Below are positions 1 through 6,458 of a stretch of 8,045 nt of DNA, piece by piece. The translations under genes and the position numbers were made by a program. The notes under the pieces are model-generated. The model saw only the letters and a list, made by a program, of their open reading frames with translations. It was not told the origin of the DNA and did not search any database. Numbering within the stretch: the first letter of the stretch is position 1; each line of letters begins with the position of its first letter. This DNA is from Parachlamydiaceae bacterium (GTDB lineage: Bacteria > Chlamydiota > Chlamydiia > Chlamydiales > Parachlamydiaceae), in the NCBI GenBank assembly GCA_003164155.1, contig PLSG01000401.1, positions 1,418 through 9,462 on the forward strand, given 5' to 3'.

Positions 1-60
1 CGACCGGGAAGGTGAATAAGGCCCGTTAATCAGGACCTAAATTAACAGGCAGCGCAATTA

Positions 61-104
61 CTTGCCAGCACGACTATTGGGCAAGTCCAGATCCTAAGGC
101 CCAA
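61..104. other. Two overlapping, mutually exclusive short hairpins in the left spacer
   Basis: CTTGCC at 61-66 can pair with GGCAAG at 80-85. TTGGGC at 77-82 can pair with GCCCAA at 99-104. The two stems share bases 80-82, so only one can form at a time. Each stem has six pairs. This would fit either the remains of a terminator for a gene to the left or a leader structure for the gene at 196, but such short stems also arise by chance. The rest of 1-195 holds no gene: all three forward frames stop within the first 29 bases. Confidence 0.2.
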
Positions 105-112
105 AAAGTGTA

Positions 113-142
113 TTGCCAACCAAAACTCATCCATGGTATTTT
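113..142 (+). promoter_or_regulatory. Possible sigma-70-type promoter for the gene at 196
   Basis: TTGCCA at 113-118 and TATTTT at 137-142 are 18 bases apart, giving a transcript start near 149 and a leader of about 45 bases. The -10 box is weak. It lies in a short direct repeat, GTATTTTG at 136-143 and again at 148-155. Confidence 0.3.
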
Positions 143-195
143 GAGAAGTATTTTGGGGTGCTGTTTACCTTTTCCAAATTTAAAAGAGGTTTGTT

Positions 196-1269
196 ATGAC
201 CGTTTTTTTAATGCTCCCCGAGCCTACCGATCGCATATCACATGCAGATTACACCACGCATTTTAAGCAATTAACGACATTGAATCAAGACTTGTTGAAA
301 CAAGAGCATCGCCGAGATTTCCTGCTGGCTACAGTCGGCGAAGCCTTTAAATGGATCAAAGATTTTAAAGCCCAAAGTACCAAAATGGAAGAGGCTCTCG
401 CAACCATCAAAAGCAAAGTCTCAGCTTTGTCCACCTCCTCAAATTCAGAAAAGCCAGTCCCACCCCTAGAAACAAGCTTGTCCCCCACCGTATTTTTAGA
501 TCTCGACAGTGGCGACATGTCTGCGCTCTACCATCGGCATTGGACGATTCTGGCAGACGCCCTAAAACCAGAAAACAACGCCATATGCAAGTATTCTGAA
601 TTTACCCAGGGCCTCATTTTGACGGCTGAAAAATTCCTCAGTAAACGCCAAACGCGTTTGACTTATTTGGAGTATCTGGCAAATAGGATTGCCTATTTCT
701 GCTGCGAGCAGGCAACAAGTTTAAATAAACCAAAAAAAGCCTTGTCAGAATCAGAAGTTTTTAACGCAGATTTGCTTTCTTTAAAGAAAAGCCGCAAGAA
801 AATTGAATTAATCAACAATTTATTTCGCACTAATTGCAATATTGATTTAAAACAATCCATAGATAATTTTACAGACTCAAGCTTAAAAAAGCGTCGCCTA
901 ATACGCTTTTTTTCGACAATAGCTAACCTGCAAAATCCAGATAAATTATCAGTGGAAAAAATAGCTCTTTTAAATGATTCCCTAGAATCCGCACAATGGA
1001 GTATTAGAAATTACATGATATCTTATAGCTCTGTAATAAACAATCTCATAAGCCTCACCAAAAGTTATGCGAAAATCCATCAGAAAAAGGCTAGTACAAA
1101 CTCCATTTTCCACAGTCAGTTAGTTACATACTTTTCACGTATGTGTCAACTACAGACCATCCTTTTCAAAAATGAAAGCTATCTGGTTAGATTGGGGTTC
1201 AAGGCTCATATAGAGGACCAGTTTTCGATATTTGCTCAATACGAGAAGCTCATGTGCAGCATCCTCTAA
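196..1269 (+). CDS. Hypothetical protein, helix-rich, unknown function (357 aa)
   Basis: I do not recognise this protein. The start is supported by AGAGGT at 185-190, five bases before the ATG. No signal peptide or membrane segment is visible. Residues about 20-80 are rich in K, E, Q, L and A and look helical, perhaps coiled coil. A proline-containing linker follows at about 85-97 (EKPVPPLETSLSPT). The rest (about 105-357) is again mostly helical, with many K, S, N and I residues and scattered cysteines (CC at about 168-169). By eye the second half of the gene, from about base 700, is richer in A+T and in AAA/AAT/TTA codons than the first half, which may mark a fusion or a relaxed, lineage-specific region. 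It converges on the unknown gene at 1285-2265. A secreted chlamydial effector or inclusion protein is possible from the all-helical, lineage-restricted look, but this is a guess. That it is a real gene is fairly sure. Confidence 0.75.
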   Translation: MTVFLMLPEPTDRISHADYTTHFKQLTTLNQDLLKQEHRRDFLLATVGEAFKWIKDFKAQSTKMEEALATIKSKVSALSTSSNSEKPVPPLETSLSPTVFLDLDSGDMSALYHRHWTILADALKPENNAICKYSEFTQGLILTAEKFLSKRQTRLTYLEYLANRIAYFCCEQATSLNKPKKALSESEVFNADLLSLKKSRKKIELINNLFRTNCNIDLKQSIDNFTDSSLKKRRLIRFFSTIANLQNPDKLSVEKIALLNDSLESAQWSIRNYMISYSSVINNLISLTKSYAKIHQKKASTNSIFHSQLVTYFSRMCQLQTILFKNESYLVRLGFKAHIEDQFSIFAQYEKLMCSIL

Positions 1270-1290
1270 ATATTTTAGAGTATTTTAGAG
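1264..1290. repeat. Small hairpin and tandem repeat at the convergent gene junction
   Basis: CTCTAAA at 1264-1270 and TTTAGAG at 1274-1280 form a perfect seven-base inverted repeat around TAT. TATTTTAGAG occurs twice in tandem at 1271-1290. The stem overlaps the stop codon of the plus-strand gene, and the second tandem unit contains the stop codon of the minus-strand gene. It may be a weak bidirectional terminator, but it is AT-rich and has no clear T-run. Confidence 0.3.
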
Positions 1291-2265
1291 CAAGTGGCTT
1301 TCCAGCAGCCGATTCAATACCTCGTACCAGGGCTTTTGTCGGTCAACTTGTGCTGGTACCGTGGTGGGACTAATCAGCTGTCTTTCAGAGAAATCGCCTT
1401 TCGATGTGGCAAGATTGGCGTCAAGCTCATTTTCATAGGGGAAATAAGCTGCAAAGCCTTGCACTATTTCGCCTAAATCTTTAGGGATTTGATGGCTTAT
1501 TTTCAATATAACCATCGCTCGTTCGGACACAGCCGCGGCGGAAACTTCCAACTTTCGGAACTCAGCGGATGCTTCCAAACACACCACAAGGGTAGTATAA
1601 GTGATTGGGGAGCTCCCTAGAACGCTTGGAAGTCCAAAGGGCTCGTTGTATGCTTTTTGCGCCCCTAGAATGGATAGACTACAATAGCCACTCACTTTGG
1701 AATAGTTAATCACTCTAATGTTGGCCTTTGGCACGCGCAGCGTCAATGCTGCTCCGAGAGATTCCACAGGCACTTGTGGCCAAAACCTCGGCATGCCACT
1801 GATGGATCTGTTCGTCATCCTCGGATCAACACCTAGGGCAGCTAGGATCGCCACTTCAGGATTATGTTCCAATGCACTTTGCCATCTGATTCCGGTTTGC
1901 GCATCGATCTGCCTGTATTGGACAATAATACCCGCCTGCATCTCTTTTTCTACGCGCTCCAAGTGCAGCTTAAAATTCTTGATGGGATCTGAATTGCACA
2001 ATTTATTAAAAAGACATTTAATTTTTTGCATCTTACCCCGAGGAACAAGAGCTCCATCTGCAATTAATTTTCTCAGGGCAAAGGCTGTTCTTCCAGACGT
2101 GCATGATCTAGACAGATCTTCAGCACTAATAGGCTGCTGGATTAGTTTGAGAGCAGCTGCATAACAAGGATCTTGGCGGATTTTAGTTTGAAAAGAATTT
2201 TCGAAATTACTTTCAGCATGGCAGGCAGGGGGACTACCTCGTAGCACAGGTGTGAATGCTGTCAT
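1285..2265 (-). CDS. Hypothetical protein with possible N-terminal winged-helix-like segment (326 aa)
   Basis: I do not recognise this protein. The start at 2265 has AAGGA (plus-strand TCCTT at 2272-2276) six bases upstream and a good promoter further up, which supports this strand over the shorter plus-strand frame at 1718-2164. Residues about 35-80 read like a helix-turn-helix or winged helix: a helix (CYAAALKLIQQ), then ISAEDLSRSC, TSGRTAFALRKLIADGAL, and a basic turn (VPRGK). A basic stretch follows (KMQKIKCLFNKLC), then a charged helix at about 100-112. The remainder (about 115-326) looks like a mixed alpha/beta domain, with several hydrophobic strands at about 190-240 and 250-262. No signal peptide or membrane segment is seen. 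Several cysteines are present but form no metal motif I can name. A DNA-binding role is only inferred from the N-terminal pattern. It converges on the unknown gene at 196-1269, with 15 bases between the stop codons. Confidence 0.75.
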   Translation of the reverse strand: MTAFTPVLRGSPPACHAESNFENSFQTKIRQDPCYAAALKLIQQPISAEDLSRSCTSGRTAFALRKLIADGALVPRGKMQKIKCLFNKLCNSDPIKNFKLHLERVEKEMQAGIIVQYRQIDAQTGIRWQSALEHNPEVAILAALGVDPRMTNRSISGMPRFWPQVPVESLGAALTLRVPKANIRVINYSKVSGYCSLSILGAQKAYNEPFGLPSVLGSSPITYTTLVVCLEASAEFRKLEVSAAAVSERAMVILKISHQIPKDLGEIVQGFAAYFPYENELDANLATSKGDFSERQLISPTTVPAQVDRQKPWYEVLNRLLESHLL

Positions 2266-2346
2266 TATTTATCCTTTATTTTTAGAGAGAAATCAACTAT
2301 GTAATTATCAAACACATATTCGGCTGCTAATTAAACACTTCACAAA

Positions 2347-2375
2347 ATTATACAAAATAAATATTAAAAAAGCAA
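2347..2375 (-). promoter_or_regulatory. Sigma-70-type promoter for the unknown gene at 1285-2265
   Basis: Read on the minus strand, TTGCTT (2370-2375) is followed after 17 bases by a perfect TATAAT (2347-2352). Transcription would start near 2340, giving a leader of about 75 bases. The surrounding sequence is very AT-rich, which raises the chance of spurious matches, but the spacing is ideal. Confidence 0.55.
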
Positions 2376-2533
2376 CGCAATTAACTATAAAGCACTTACA
2401 ATAAAACAAAATAACTCTGTCTTACCCTTATATAAATGCAAGGAATGCGCCGGAATCATAGATATCAATGCGCGTTTACTGGCAAGTACACTGTCACAGG
2501 GAAAAACTTTAGGTCAGTTGAGTAGCGCGCTTG

Positions 2534-2598
2534 CCTATCCTTCCCATCTTTTTTCCCATCCTTTCCATCCTGTAAAATTTTCAGGATGGGAAGGAAGG
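2534..2598. repeat. Pyrimidine/purine-rich palindromic repeat, copy 1
   Basis: The left arm at 2559-2572 (TCCTTTCCATCCTG) pairs with the right arm at 2582-2595 (CAGGATGGGAAGGA) over 14 positions, one of them a G-T wobble, around a nine-base loop. A second left arm at 2538-2548 (TCCTTCCCATC) also matches the same right arm perfectly over 11 bases (2585-2595), so two left arms compete for one right arm. CCTATCCTTCCCATC at 2534-2548 and AAATTTTCAG at 2575-2584 recur exactly in the copy downstream of dnaG. It lies 3' of the transporter gene but has no T-run on either strand, so it is not a standard intrinsic terminator. Confidence 0.7.
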
Positions 2599-2642
2599 AG
2601 AACGGTTAAGATAGCCAAAAAGGTGAATGAGACCGATCGATC

Positions 2643-3953
2643 TTAGCCGGCAGCAGCGACCTGCGTTTCGGCATAATTTCGGCCATAAACCGCCATACGC
2701 CAGCTGGCGAGGAGTGAAAAGGAGCAACCGAGCAACAGGATCACCGTAGGACTAGAAGCGGCCAGCAGTAACGCGCCAATGGCCGGCGTCACACAGGCGC
2801 GCAAACCTATCATAGCTATATTGACGCTGCTATAGGTGGAGCTATCTTCACCCTTGGAAAAAAGCGGACCAGACAAATGCCAACTAAGCTCGCTGCCGGC
2901 CTGCATCACCCCATAGCTTAGGTAGGCCAAGTAGACACAGATGATGTGAAACTGCGCTGCGATCAGCAGCAAGGGAAACAGACTGGCCAGCAAAGTGACC
3001 GCACTGCAAAAGCGAAAAATGCTCACCCGGTGTAGCCATTTTACCCACAAAGGAGAAGTAGCAGCAAAGGCGATGCCTTTGCAGAATATAAAAGCCGCAG
3101 ATAGCTCTTTGTAGGAAAGCTGGAGCACATCGACGAAAAAAACCGGCAAAGCCGGCTGCACGACGATCAATCCAAACCCACCCAGCATAAAACCCCAAAG
3201 GAAACGGGCAAAATCTGGTCTGGCGCGCACCAGGCGCCAGGCACTTATCCAGGGCTGCAGAACTGTCTGCGAAAAAGTTGGGCCAAGCGGTGGAGCAGTC
3301 TCCTCCAGCGGGGCATTCTCTAAACTTTTTTTTGAGGGAATTTCGATCAGCCTCTGAAACCACACCGCCAAAATATTGCACATCGCCGTACACGTAAAGA
3401 TCCAACGCCAAATATGCGGATGATCGTCCATTAGCCACCCCACAAACAGCGCCAAAATGCCCCCTCCCAGATAAGAAATAGTGGCGCCGCGCGAGACAAT
3501 CTTTTTATTCAATTCTTGAGGAAGTGTAAGCCTTAAGATTTCCATCCATGCGGGCATGGCTCCTCGGGACAGCATCATATAAAAGGCCGCGGAAAGGACA
3601 ATATACCAAGCATTTTGGATGAAGGGGAAGAATAGAAAAGGGATGTTTCCCAACACACACGCCCAAATGACATTGGGCTTTAGCCTATCGCGCCGGCTAT
3701 CCACATAGGCGCTCCAGTAAACCGAAAAGATAGACACCAGCGGACGCAGCATGAGGAAAACGGTAATTTGCACAGGCGTGGCATGCAGGTCTTTGTATAG
3801 GATAAATAGCAACAAGGTGATCATAGCCCAAAAAGGGGTATTCAAAATACTTGTCCACGTGTAAGCTAGTAGTGTCCTATGCACTTGCTGATGGGGAAAG
3901 TTTATATTTTTATCCATGCCATATTCCACATAAGGATAGCTAGCTTTCACCAT
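2643..3953 (-). CDS. Major facilitator superfamily (MFS) transporter, substrate unknown
   Basis: This is an inner-membrane secondary transporter of the 12-helix MFS type, 436 residues, a usual length. Hydrophobic segments lie at about 32-55, 59-84, 93-112, 114-140, 153-176 and 180-204. A hydrophilic central loop (about 205-245) separates them from a second set at about 250-277, 283-307, 311-357 (two helices) and 380-425 (two helices). The stretch YWSAYVDSRRDRLKP after helix 2 matches the position and charge pattern of the MFS loop 2-3 signature (GxLaDrxGRr type). The substrate cannot be read from the sequence. The start is uncertain. The ATG at 3953 has no ribosome binding site and would lie only about 15 bases from the predicted transcript start. 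The ATG at 3917 (residue 13, MDKNINFPH) has GGAA (plus-strand 3924-3927) six bases upstream and may be the true start. It is divergent from dnaG and is a single-gene unit as far as can be seen. Confidence 0.88.
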   Translation of the reverse strand: MVKASYPYVEYGMDKNINFPHQQVHRTLLAYTWTSILNTPFWAMITLLLFILYKDLHATPVQITVFLMLRPLVSIFSVYWSAYVDSRRDRLKPNVIWACVLGNIPFLFFPFIQNAWYIVLSAAFYMMLSRGAMPAWMEILRLTLPQELNKKIVSRGATISYLGGGILALFVGWLMDDHPHIWRWIFTCTAMCNILAVWFQRLIEIPSKKSLENAPLEETAPPLGPTFSQTVLQPWISAWRLVRARPDFARFLWGFMLGGFGLIVVQPALPVFFVDVLQLSYKELSAAFIFCKGIAFAATSPLWVKWLHRVSIFRFCSAVTLLASLFPLLLIAAQFHIICVYLAYLSYGVMQAGSELSWHLSGPLFSKGEDSSTYSSVNIAMIGLRACVTPAIGALLLAASSPTVILLLGCSFSLLASWRMAVYGRNYAETQVAAAG

Positions 3954-3975
3954 AAATACGAAAAATTTGGCTCTA

Positions 3976-4004
3976 AGAATACGAGCTAGCCAGTTTCATG
4001 TCAA
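3976..4004 (-). promoter_or_regulatory. Sigma-70-type promoter for the MFS transporter gene
   Basis: On the minus strand, a perfect TTGACA (3999-4004) is followed after 17 bases by TATTCT (3976-3981). Transcription would start near 3968-3970. This leaves very little leader before the ATG at 3953 and about 50 bases before the ATG at 3917, which favours the downstream start. Confidence 0.6.
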
Positions 4005-4107
4005 TCGTTTATCACAAGGTACTTAATGGTGCAAAATAACACAAACAATAAAACTGGAAAGCCCAGGTTTTACCGCTCTAGCCCAGAGTTAACCCTTAGG
4101 CGGCAGT

Positions 4108-5886
4108 ATGTCGCGCTTTAGCAAGGAAAGCCTGGAAACGCTGCGGCAGCGGATCGATCTGGTAGATGTGCTATCGTCCCACCTCGACCTCAAGCGCACG
4201 GGCGCCGCATACAAAACCCTTTGCCCCTTCCACGATGAAAAAAGCCCCTCTTTTACCATACAAAAAGGGGATACCCACTACCATTGTTTTGGATGCGGAG
4301 CGCACGGCGATGCCATCCAATTTTTGATGCAGCACGTCAAATTGAATTTCTTTGAAGCCGTGGAAAATCTGGCGCGCCACTTTCATGTCCCCTTAGAAAT
4401 CATTGAAAATGAAGGTGAAGCCAAGGGCCCCGACAAAAACCTCCTAAAAAAGGCCTTAGAAACGGCCTGTCAGCTTTATCACTTTCTGCTGCTGCATACC
4501 GCCGAAGGACACGCCGCCTTAAACTACCTATATGGTAGGGGGATGGAGCTGAGCTTCATCTTGAATTTTCAGCTAGGATGGGCCTCCAAGAGTTCAGCCC
4601 TTTTCCGTCCCTACATGCATGCACAAGGCTTCTCAGACCAGACGCTCATCGAAGCTGGACTCTTGCATGAATCGACAAAAAGAGACTTCTTCAACGAACG
4701 GATCACCATCCCCATACGAAACGGCCCTGGCAACGTGATTGGCTTCTCGGCACGCAAAATTAAAGAAGAAACCTTTGGAGGCAAATACATCAACACCCCC
4801 GAAACGGCACTATTTAAGAAGTCCAAAGTTCTCTTCGGCTTGAATTTTTGCCGCCGGCGCATCGCCAAAGAGCGCAAAGCCATCGTCGTAGAAGGGCAAA
4901 TAGATGCACTCAGCCTTATCCAAGCGGGATTCAATCTCACCGTAGCTGGTCAAGGAACCGCTTTTGGTGAAGGGCACGTAAAAGATCTGGCAACTTTGGG
5001 CATCAACCATGTATTTTTAGCGCTAGATGCCGATAAAGCTGGGCAAGAAGCCTGTGGCAAAATCGGCAATCTCTTCCAAAAGGAAGGCATCGAAGTCAGC
5101 GTGGTGCCCCTGCCTGCAGGCAGCGATCCCGACAGCGTGCTCAAAGAAAAAGGTCCCGAAGGATTTAACGACCTGATGAGCAAAAGCATCGACTATATCA
5201 CCTTCTTAGTGTCGCACCATGCCAAGCAGCTTAGCCTTTCTTCGCCGGCTGGAAAAAACGAACTTGTCCAAAACATCTCTAAACAAATCAGGCAATGGGA
5301 CAACGAGCTAATGGTACACGAAAGCCTGCGCAAGCTCGCCGAAGTAGCCCAAGTTCCAGAAAGCATGCTAGGCGTGGGGCAAACCCAAATCACCTCTATC
5401 TACGTCAAACAGTCTGACTTTGCGGGAAATGAAGGCATCGACCCCAACAGAATTCTCGAATCCGACCTGTTGCGCTGGCTGGTCGTTATGACCGAGGAAC
5501 AGCCCGCGATCATGCGCTTAACCCTTTTAAATATCGTGGGAGAAGACTTTCGCGATCCCCTCTGCCGCCATTTTTACACGCAATTCTGCGAAGCATTCAG
5601 CCAAAATCGACCGCTCGATTTGCTCTCTTTAGCTAGCTATATGGACACAAAAGAAGCGCAGGAGCTGCTTGGCGAACTGCTCAAGAAGAAAATTAAGAAA
5701 GAGCGCGCCTTGGAAAATATCGAAGAGACCATCCAAAAAATGCTTGTGCGCAACTGGATGGAAAAAAGAGAGGCCGTGCGCGCTCAGCTATCTAGTGGAC
5801 AACGCTCCGATGATGAAGCCATGGAATTTGCCAAGCAATTCGTCCAACTCAACCGAACTCCTCCCATTGTAAAAAAGGAAACATAG
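4108..5886 (+). CDS. dnaG: DNA primase DnaG
   Basis: DnaG makes the short RNA primers for lagging-strand and origin synthesis and works with the replicative helicase DnaB. The 592-residue length is normal for the family. The N-terminal CHC2 zinc ribbon is complete, with C39-x2-H42 and C60-x2-C63 (CPFH and CFGC). The catalytic core contains RITIPIRN (from residue 198) and GFSARK (about 212), the usual RxxFPI and GFxxR elements. The TOPRIM domain has its acidic residues: E262 in EGQID, D307 and D309 in LDADKAGQ. EGQID replaces the more common EGYMD, but the metal-binding glutamate and aspartate are kept. The region after about 445 is the variable C-terminal helicase-interaction domain, ending in a lysine-rich helical tail. 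The start ATG has only a short AGG at 4098-4100, seven bases away; no other in-frame start is better. A weak promoter may lie about 70-100 bases upstream (TTATCA, 17 bases, CAAAAT). The wording of the zinc-ribbon region is close to what I recall of chlamydial DnaG. Confidence 0.97.
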   Translation: MSRFSKESLETLRQRIDLVDVLSSHLDLKRTGAAYKTLCPFHDEKSPSFTIQKGDTHYHCFGCGAHGDAIQFLMQHVKLNFFEAVENLARHFHVPLEIIENEGEAKGPDKNLLKKALETACQLYHFLLLHTAEGHAALNYLYGRGMELSFILNFQLGWASKSSALFRPYMHAQGFSDQTLIEAGLLHESTKRDFFNERITIPIRNGPGNVIGFSARKIKEETFGGKYINTPETALFKKSKVLFGLNFCRRRIAKERKAIVVEGQIDALSLIQAGFNLTVAGQGTAFGEGHVKDLATLGINHVFLALDADKAGQEACGKIGNLFQKEGIEVSVVPLPAGSDPDSVLKEKGPEGFNDLMSKSIDYITFLVSHHAKQLSLSSPAGKNELVQNISKQIRQWDNELMVHESLRKLAEVAQVPESMLGVGQTQITSIYVKQSDFAGNEGIDPNRILESDLLRWLVVMTEEQPAIMRLTLLNIVGEDFRDPLCRHFYTQFCEAFSQNRPLDLLSLASYMDTKEAQELLGELLKKKIKKERALENIEETIQKMLVRNWMEKREAVRAQLSSGQRSDDEAMEFAKQFVQLNRTPPIVKKET

Positions 5887-5909
5887 CTCTGCTCCCTGCC
5901 AGCGATCTC

Positions 5910-5953
5910 CCCTATCCTTCCCATCCAAATTTTCAGAATAGGCAAGGATAGGG
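5910..5953. repeat. Pyrimidine/purine-rich palindromic repeat, copy 2
   Basis: CCCTATCCTT at 5910-5919 pairs perfectly with AAGGATAGGG at 5944-5953 around 24 bases. The element shares CCTATCCTTCCCATC (5911-5925) and AAATTTTCAG (5927-5936) exactly with the copy at 2534-2598. Copy 1 carries about 20 additional bases between these two shared blocks. It starts 23 bases after the dnaG stop codon. It is followed by TTATCCTTTCC rather than a T-run, so a standard terminator role is doubtful. Confidence 0.7.
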
Positions 5954-5985
5954 TTATCCTTTCCTGCAACGTATTTTAAAATTTT

Positions 5986-6170
5986 TATCGCAAAGAAACA
6001 CACTGAGGACGCAAAGGACGCAAAGAAGGAAATCATAAATATTTAATTGGGACTGTAATTTTCCCTCTGCCTAGAGAACAGAAATCCACTTTCTAAAAAT
6101 TTTCAGAATAACCGATATTTTTTTTGCATTCTTTGCGTCCTTTGCGATCTCTATGTGTTTCTTTGCGTTA
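5986..6170. repeat. Large inverted repeat of CGCAAAG units
   Basis: The arms at 5986-6027 and 6129-6170 are each 42 bases and are complementary at 37 positions, with one further G-T pair. They enclose 101 bases. The left arm holds CGCAAAG at 5989-5995, 6010-6016 and 6019-6025; the right arm holds CTTTGCG at the mirrored places 6131-6137, 6140-6146 and 6161-6167. Within each arm the sequence between units resembles AAACACAnnGAG. Similar GCAAAGGACGCAAAG-type intergenic repeats occur in many unrelated bacteria. The element could form a long RNA hairpin or be a small non-coding mobile unit. No clear target-site duplication is visible at its ends. Confidence 0.8.
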
Positions 6171-6172
6171 AA

Positions 6173-6188
6173 TCCTAAATTCCTAAAT
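6173..6188. repeat. Tandem duplication of an 8-base unit
   Basis: TCCTAAAT is present twice in direct succession just after the right arm of the large inverted repeat. It is probably a slippage product and no function is suggested. Confidence 0.5.
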
Positions 6189-6360
6189 TCGCTGACCCAA
6201 GGTTTTCTATTAATTTAACATTTTAGCTTTCTTCTATATGCCATTTATCCTATAAAGATAAAAGTGCAGAGAAGCCATAACCTATTCCGCTAGCAGGATC
6301 TTTTCATAAAAAAAAGATTCCACACACATTCCTTCAGCGAACATATTTGCGCACGCATAC

Positions 6361-6380
6361 TTATGCCTGATAAGGCATAA
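6361..6380. promoter_or_regulatory. Perfect 20-base palindrome, possible operator upstream of the RING gene
   Basis: TTATGCCT at 6361-6368 is the exact reverse complement of AGGCATAA at 6373-6380, around GATA. It lies 78 bases before the RING gene start. Its size and symmetry fit a binding site for a dimeric repressor. It could equally be a short RNA hairpin, but no T-run follows. It overlaps CATAAT (6376-6381), which resembles a -10 box, although no matching -35 box lies at the right distance. Confidence 0.35.
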
Positions 6381-6458
6381 TAAATGCTCTAAAATTTAAA
6401 AAGGAAGTTCTGCACATAGCATGTAAAATAATTATTATAACAAAACCAGGAGAAAAAA

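Larger units (their letters stand above)
2266..2642. other. Intergenic region of 377 bases
   Basis: The left part (about 2266-2440) is strongly AT-rich and holds the ribosome binding site and promoter of the minus-strand gene at 1285-2265. The middle (about 2440-2530) is more balanced in composition and contains only a 29-codon frame at 2436-2525, with no ribosome binding site and no resemblance I can name. The right part contains the palindromic repeat described at 2534-2598. I see no RNA gene here. Confidence 0.5.
5887..6458. other. Repeat-rich intergenic region of 572 bases
   Basis: No gene with a convincing start is present. From left to right it contains palindromic repeat copy 2 (5910-5953), a large inverted repeat made of CGCAAAG units (5986-6170), an 8-base tandem repeat (TCCTAAAT at 6173-6180 and 6181-6188), an AT-rich stretch, a perfect palindrome (6361-6380), and the ribosome binding site of the RING gene. 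A third AAATTTTCAGAATA, identical to part of the palindrome copy, lies at 6097-6110 inside the large inverted repeat. I could not identify a clear promoter for the RING gene; TTTCTT at 6228-6233 with TATAAA at 6251-6256 (17 bases) is the best weak match. Confidence 0.6.

Noticed and set aside
9..23. Similarity of AAGGTGAATAAGGCC (9-23) to AAGGTGAATGAGACC (2620-2634)
   Set aside because: Thirteen of fifteen bases match, but a match of this size is expected by chance somewhere in 8 kb, and the flanks do not align.
1718..2164. Open plus-strand frame of 148 codons
   Set aside because: It lies inside the longer minus-strand gene at 1285-2265, which has a ribosome binding site and a good promoter. 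The plus frame has neither, and its translation is cysteine-rich and low in structure.
2436..2525. 29-codon plus-strand frame starting MQGMRRNHRYQ
   Set aside because: It has no ribosome binding site, no recognisable motif and a length expected by chance.
2884..3438. Open minus-strand frame of 184 codons
   Set aside because: It is in another frame of the transporter gene, whose translation shows regular membrane helices. This frame shows none.
3990..4057. Inverted repeat CCAGTTT / AAACTGG in the transporter-dnaG spacer
   Set aside because: Seven-base arms 54 bases apart are likely by chance in a spacer of this composition.
5788..6036. Minus-strand frame of 82 codons over the dnaG end and the repeats
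   Set aside because: It is antisense to the dnaG C-terminus and then runs through two non-coding repeats. No ribosome binding site is seen.
5986..6170. CRISPR array, suggested by repeated CGCAAAG units
   Set aside because: The units are only seven bases, are arranged as an inverted pair rather than as direct repeats with even spacers, and no cas gene is present.
6298..6318. Hairpin ATCTTTT / AAAAGAT as a terminator
   Set aside because: The stem has seven mostly A-T pairs, no T-run follows, and no gene ends just before it.
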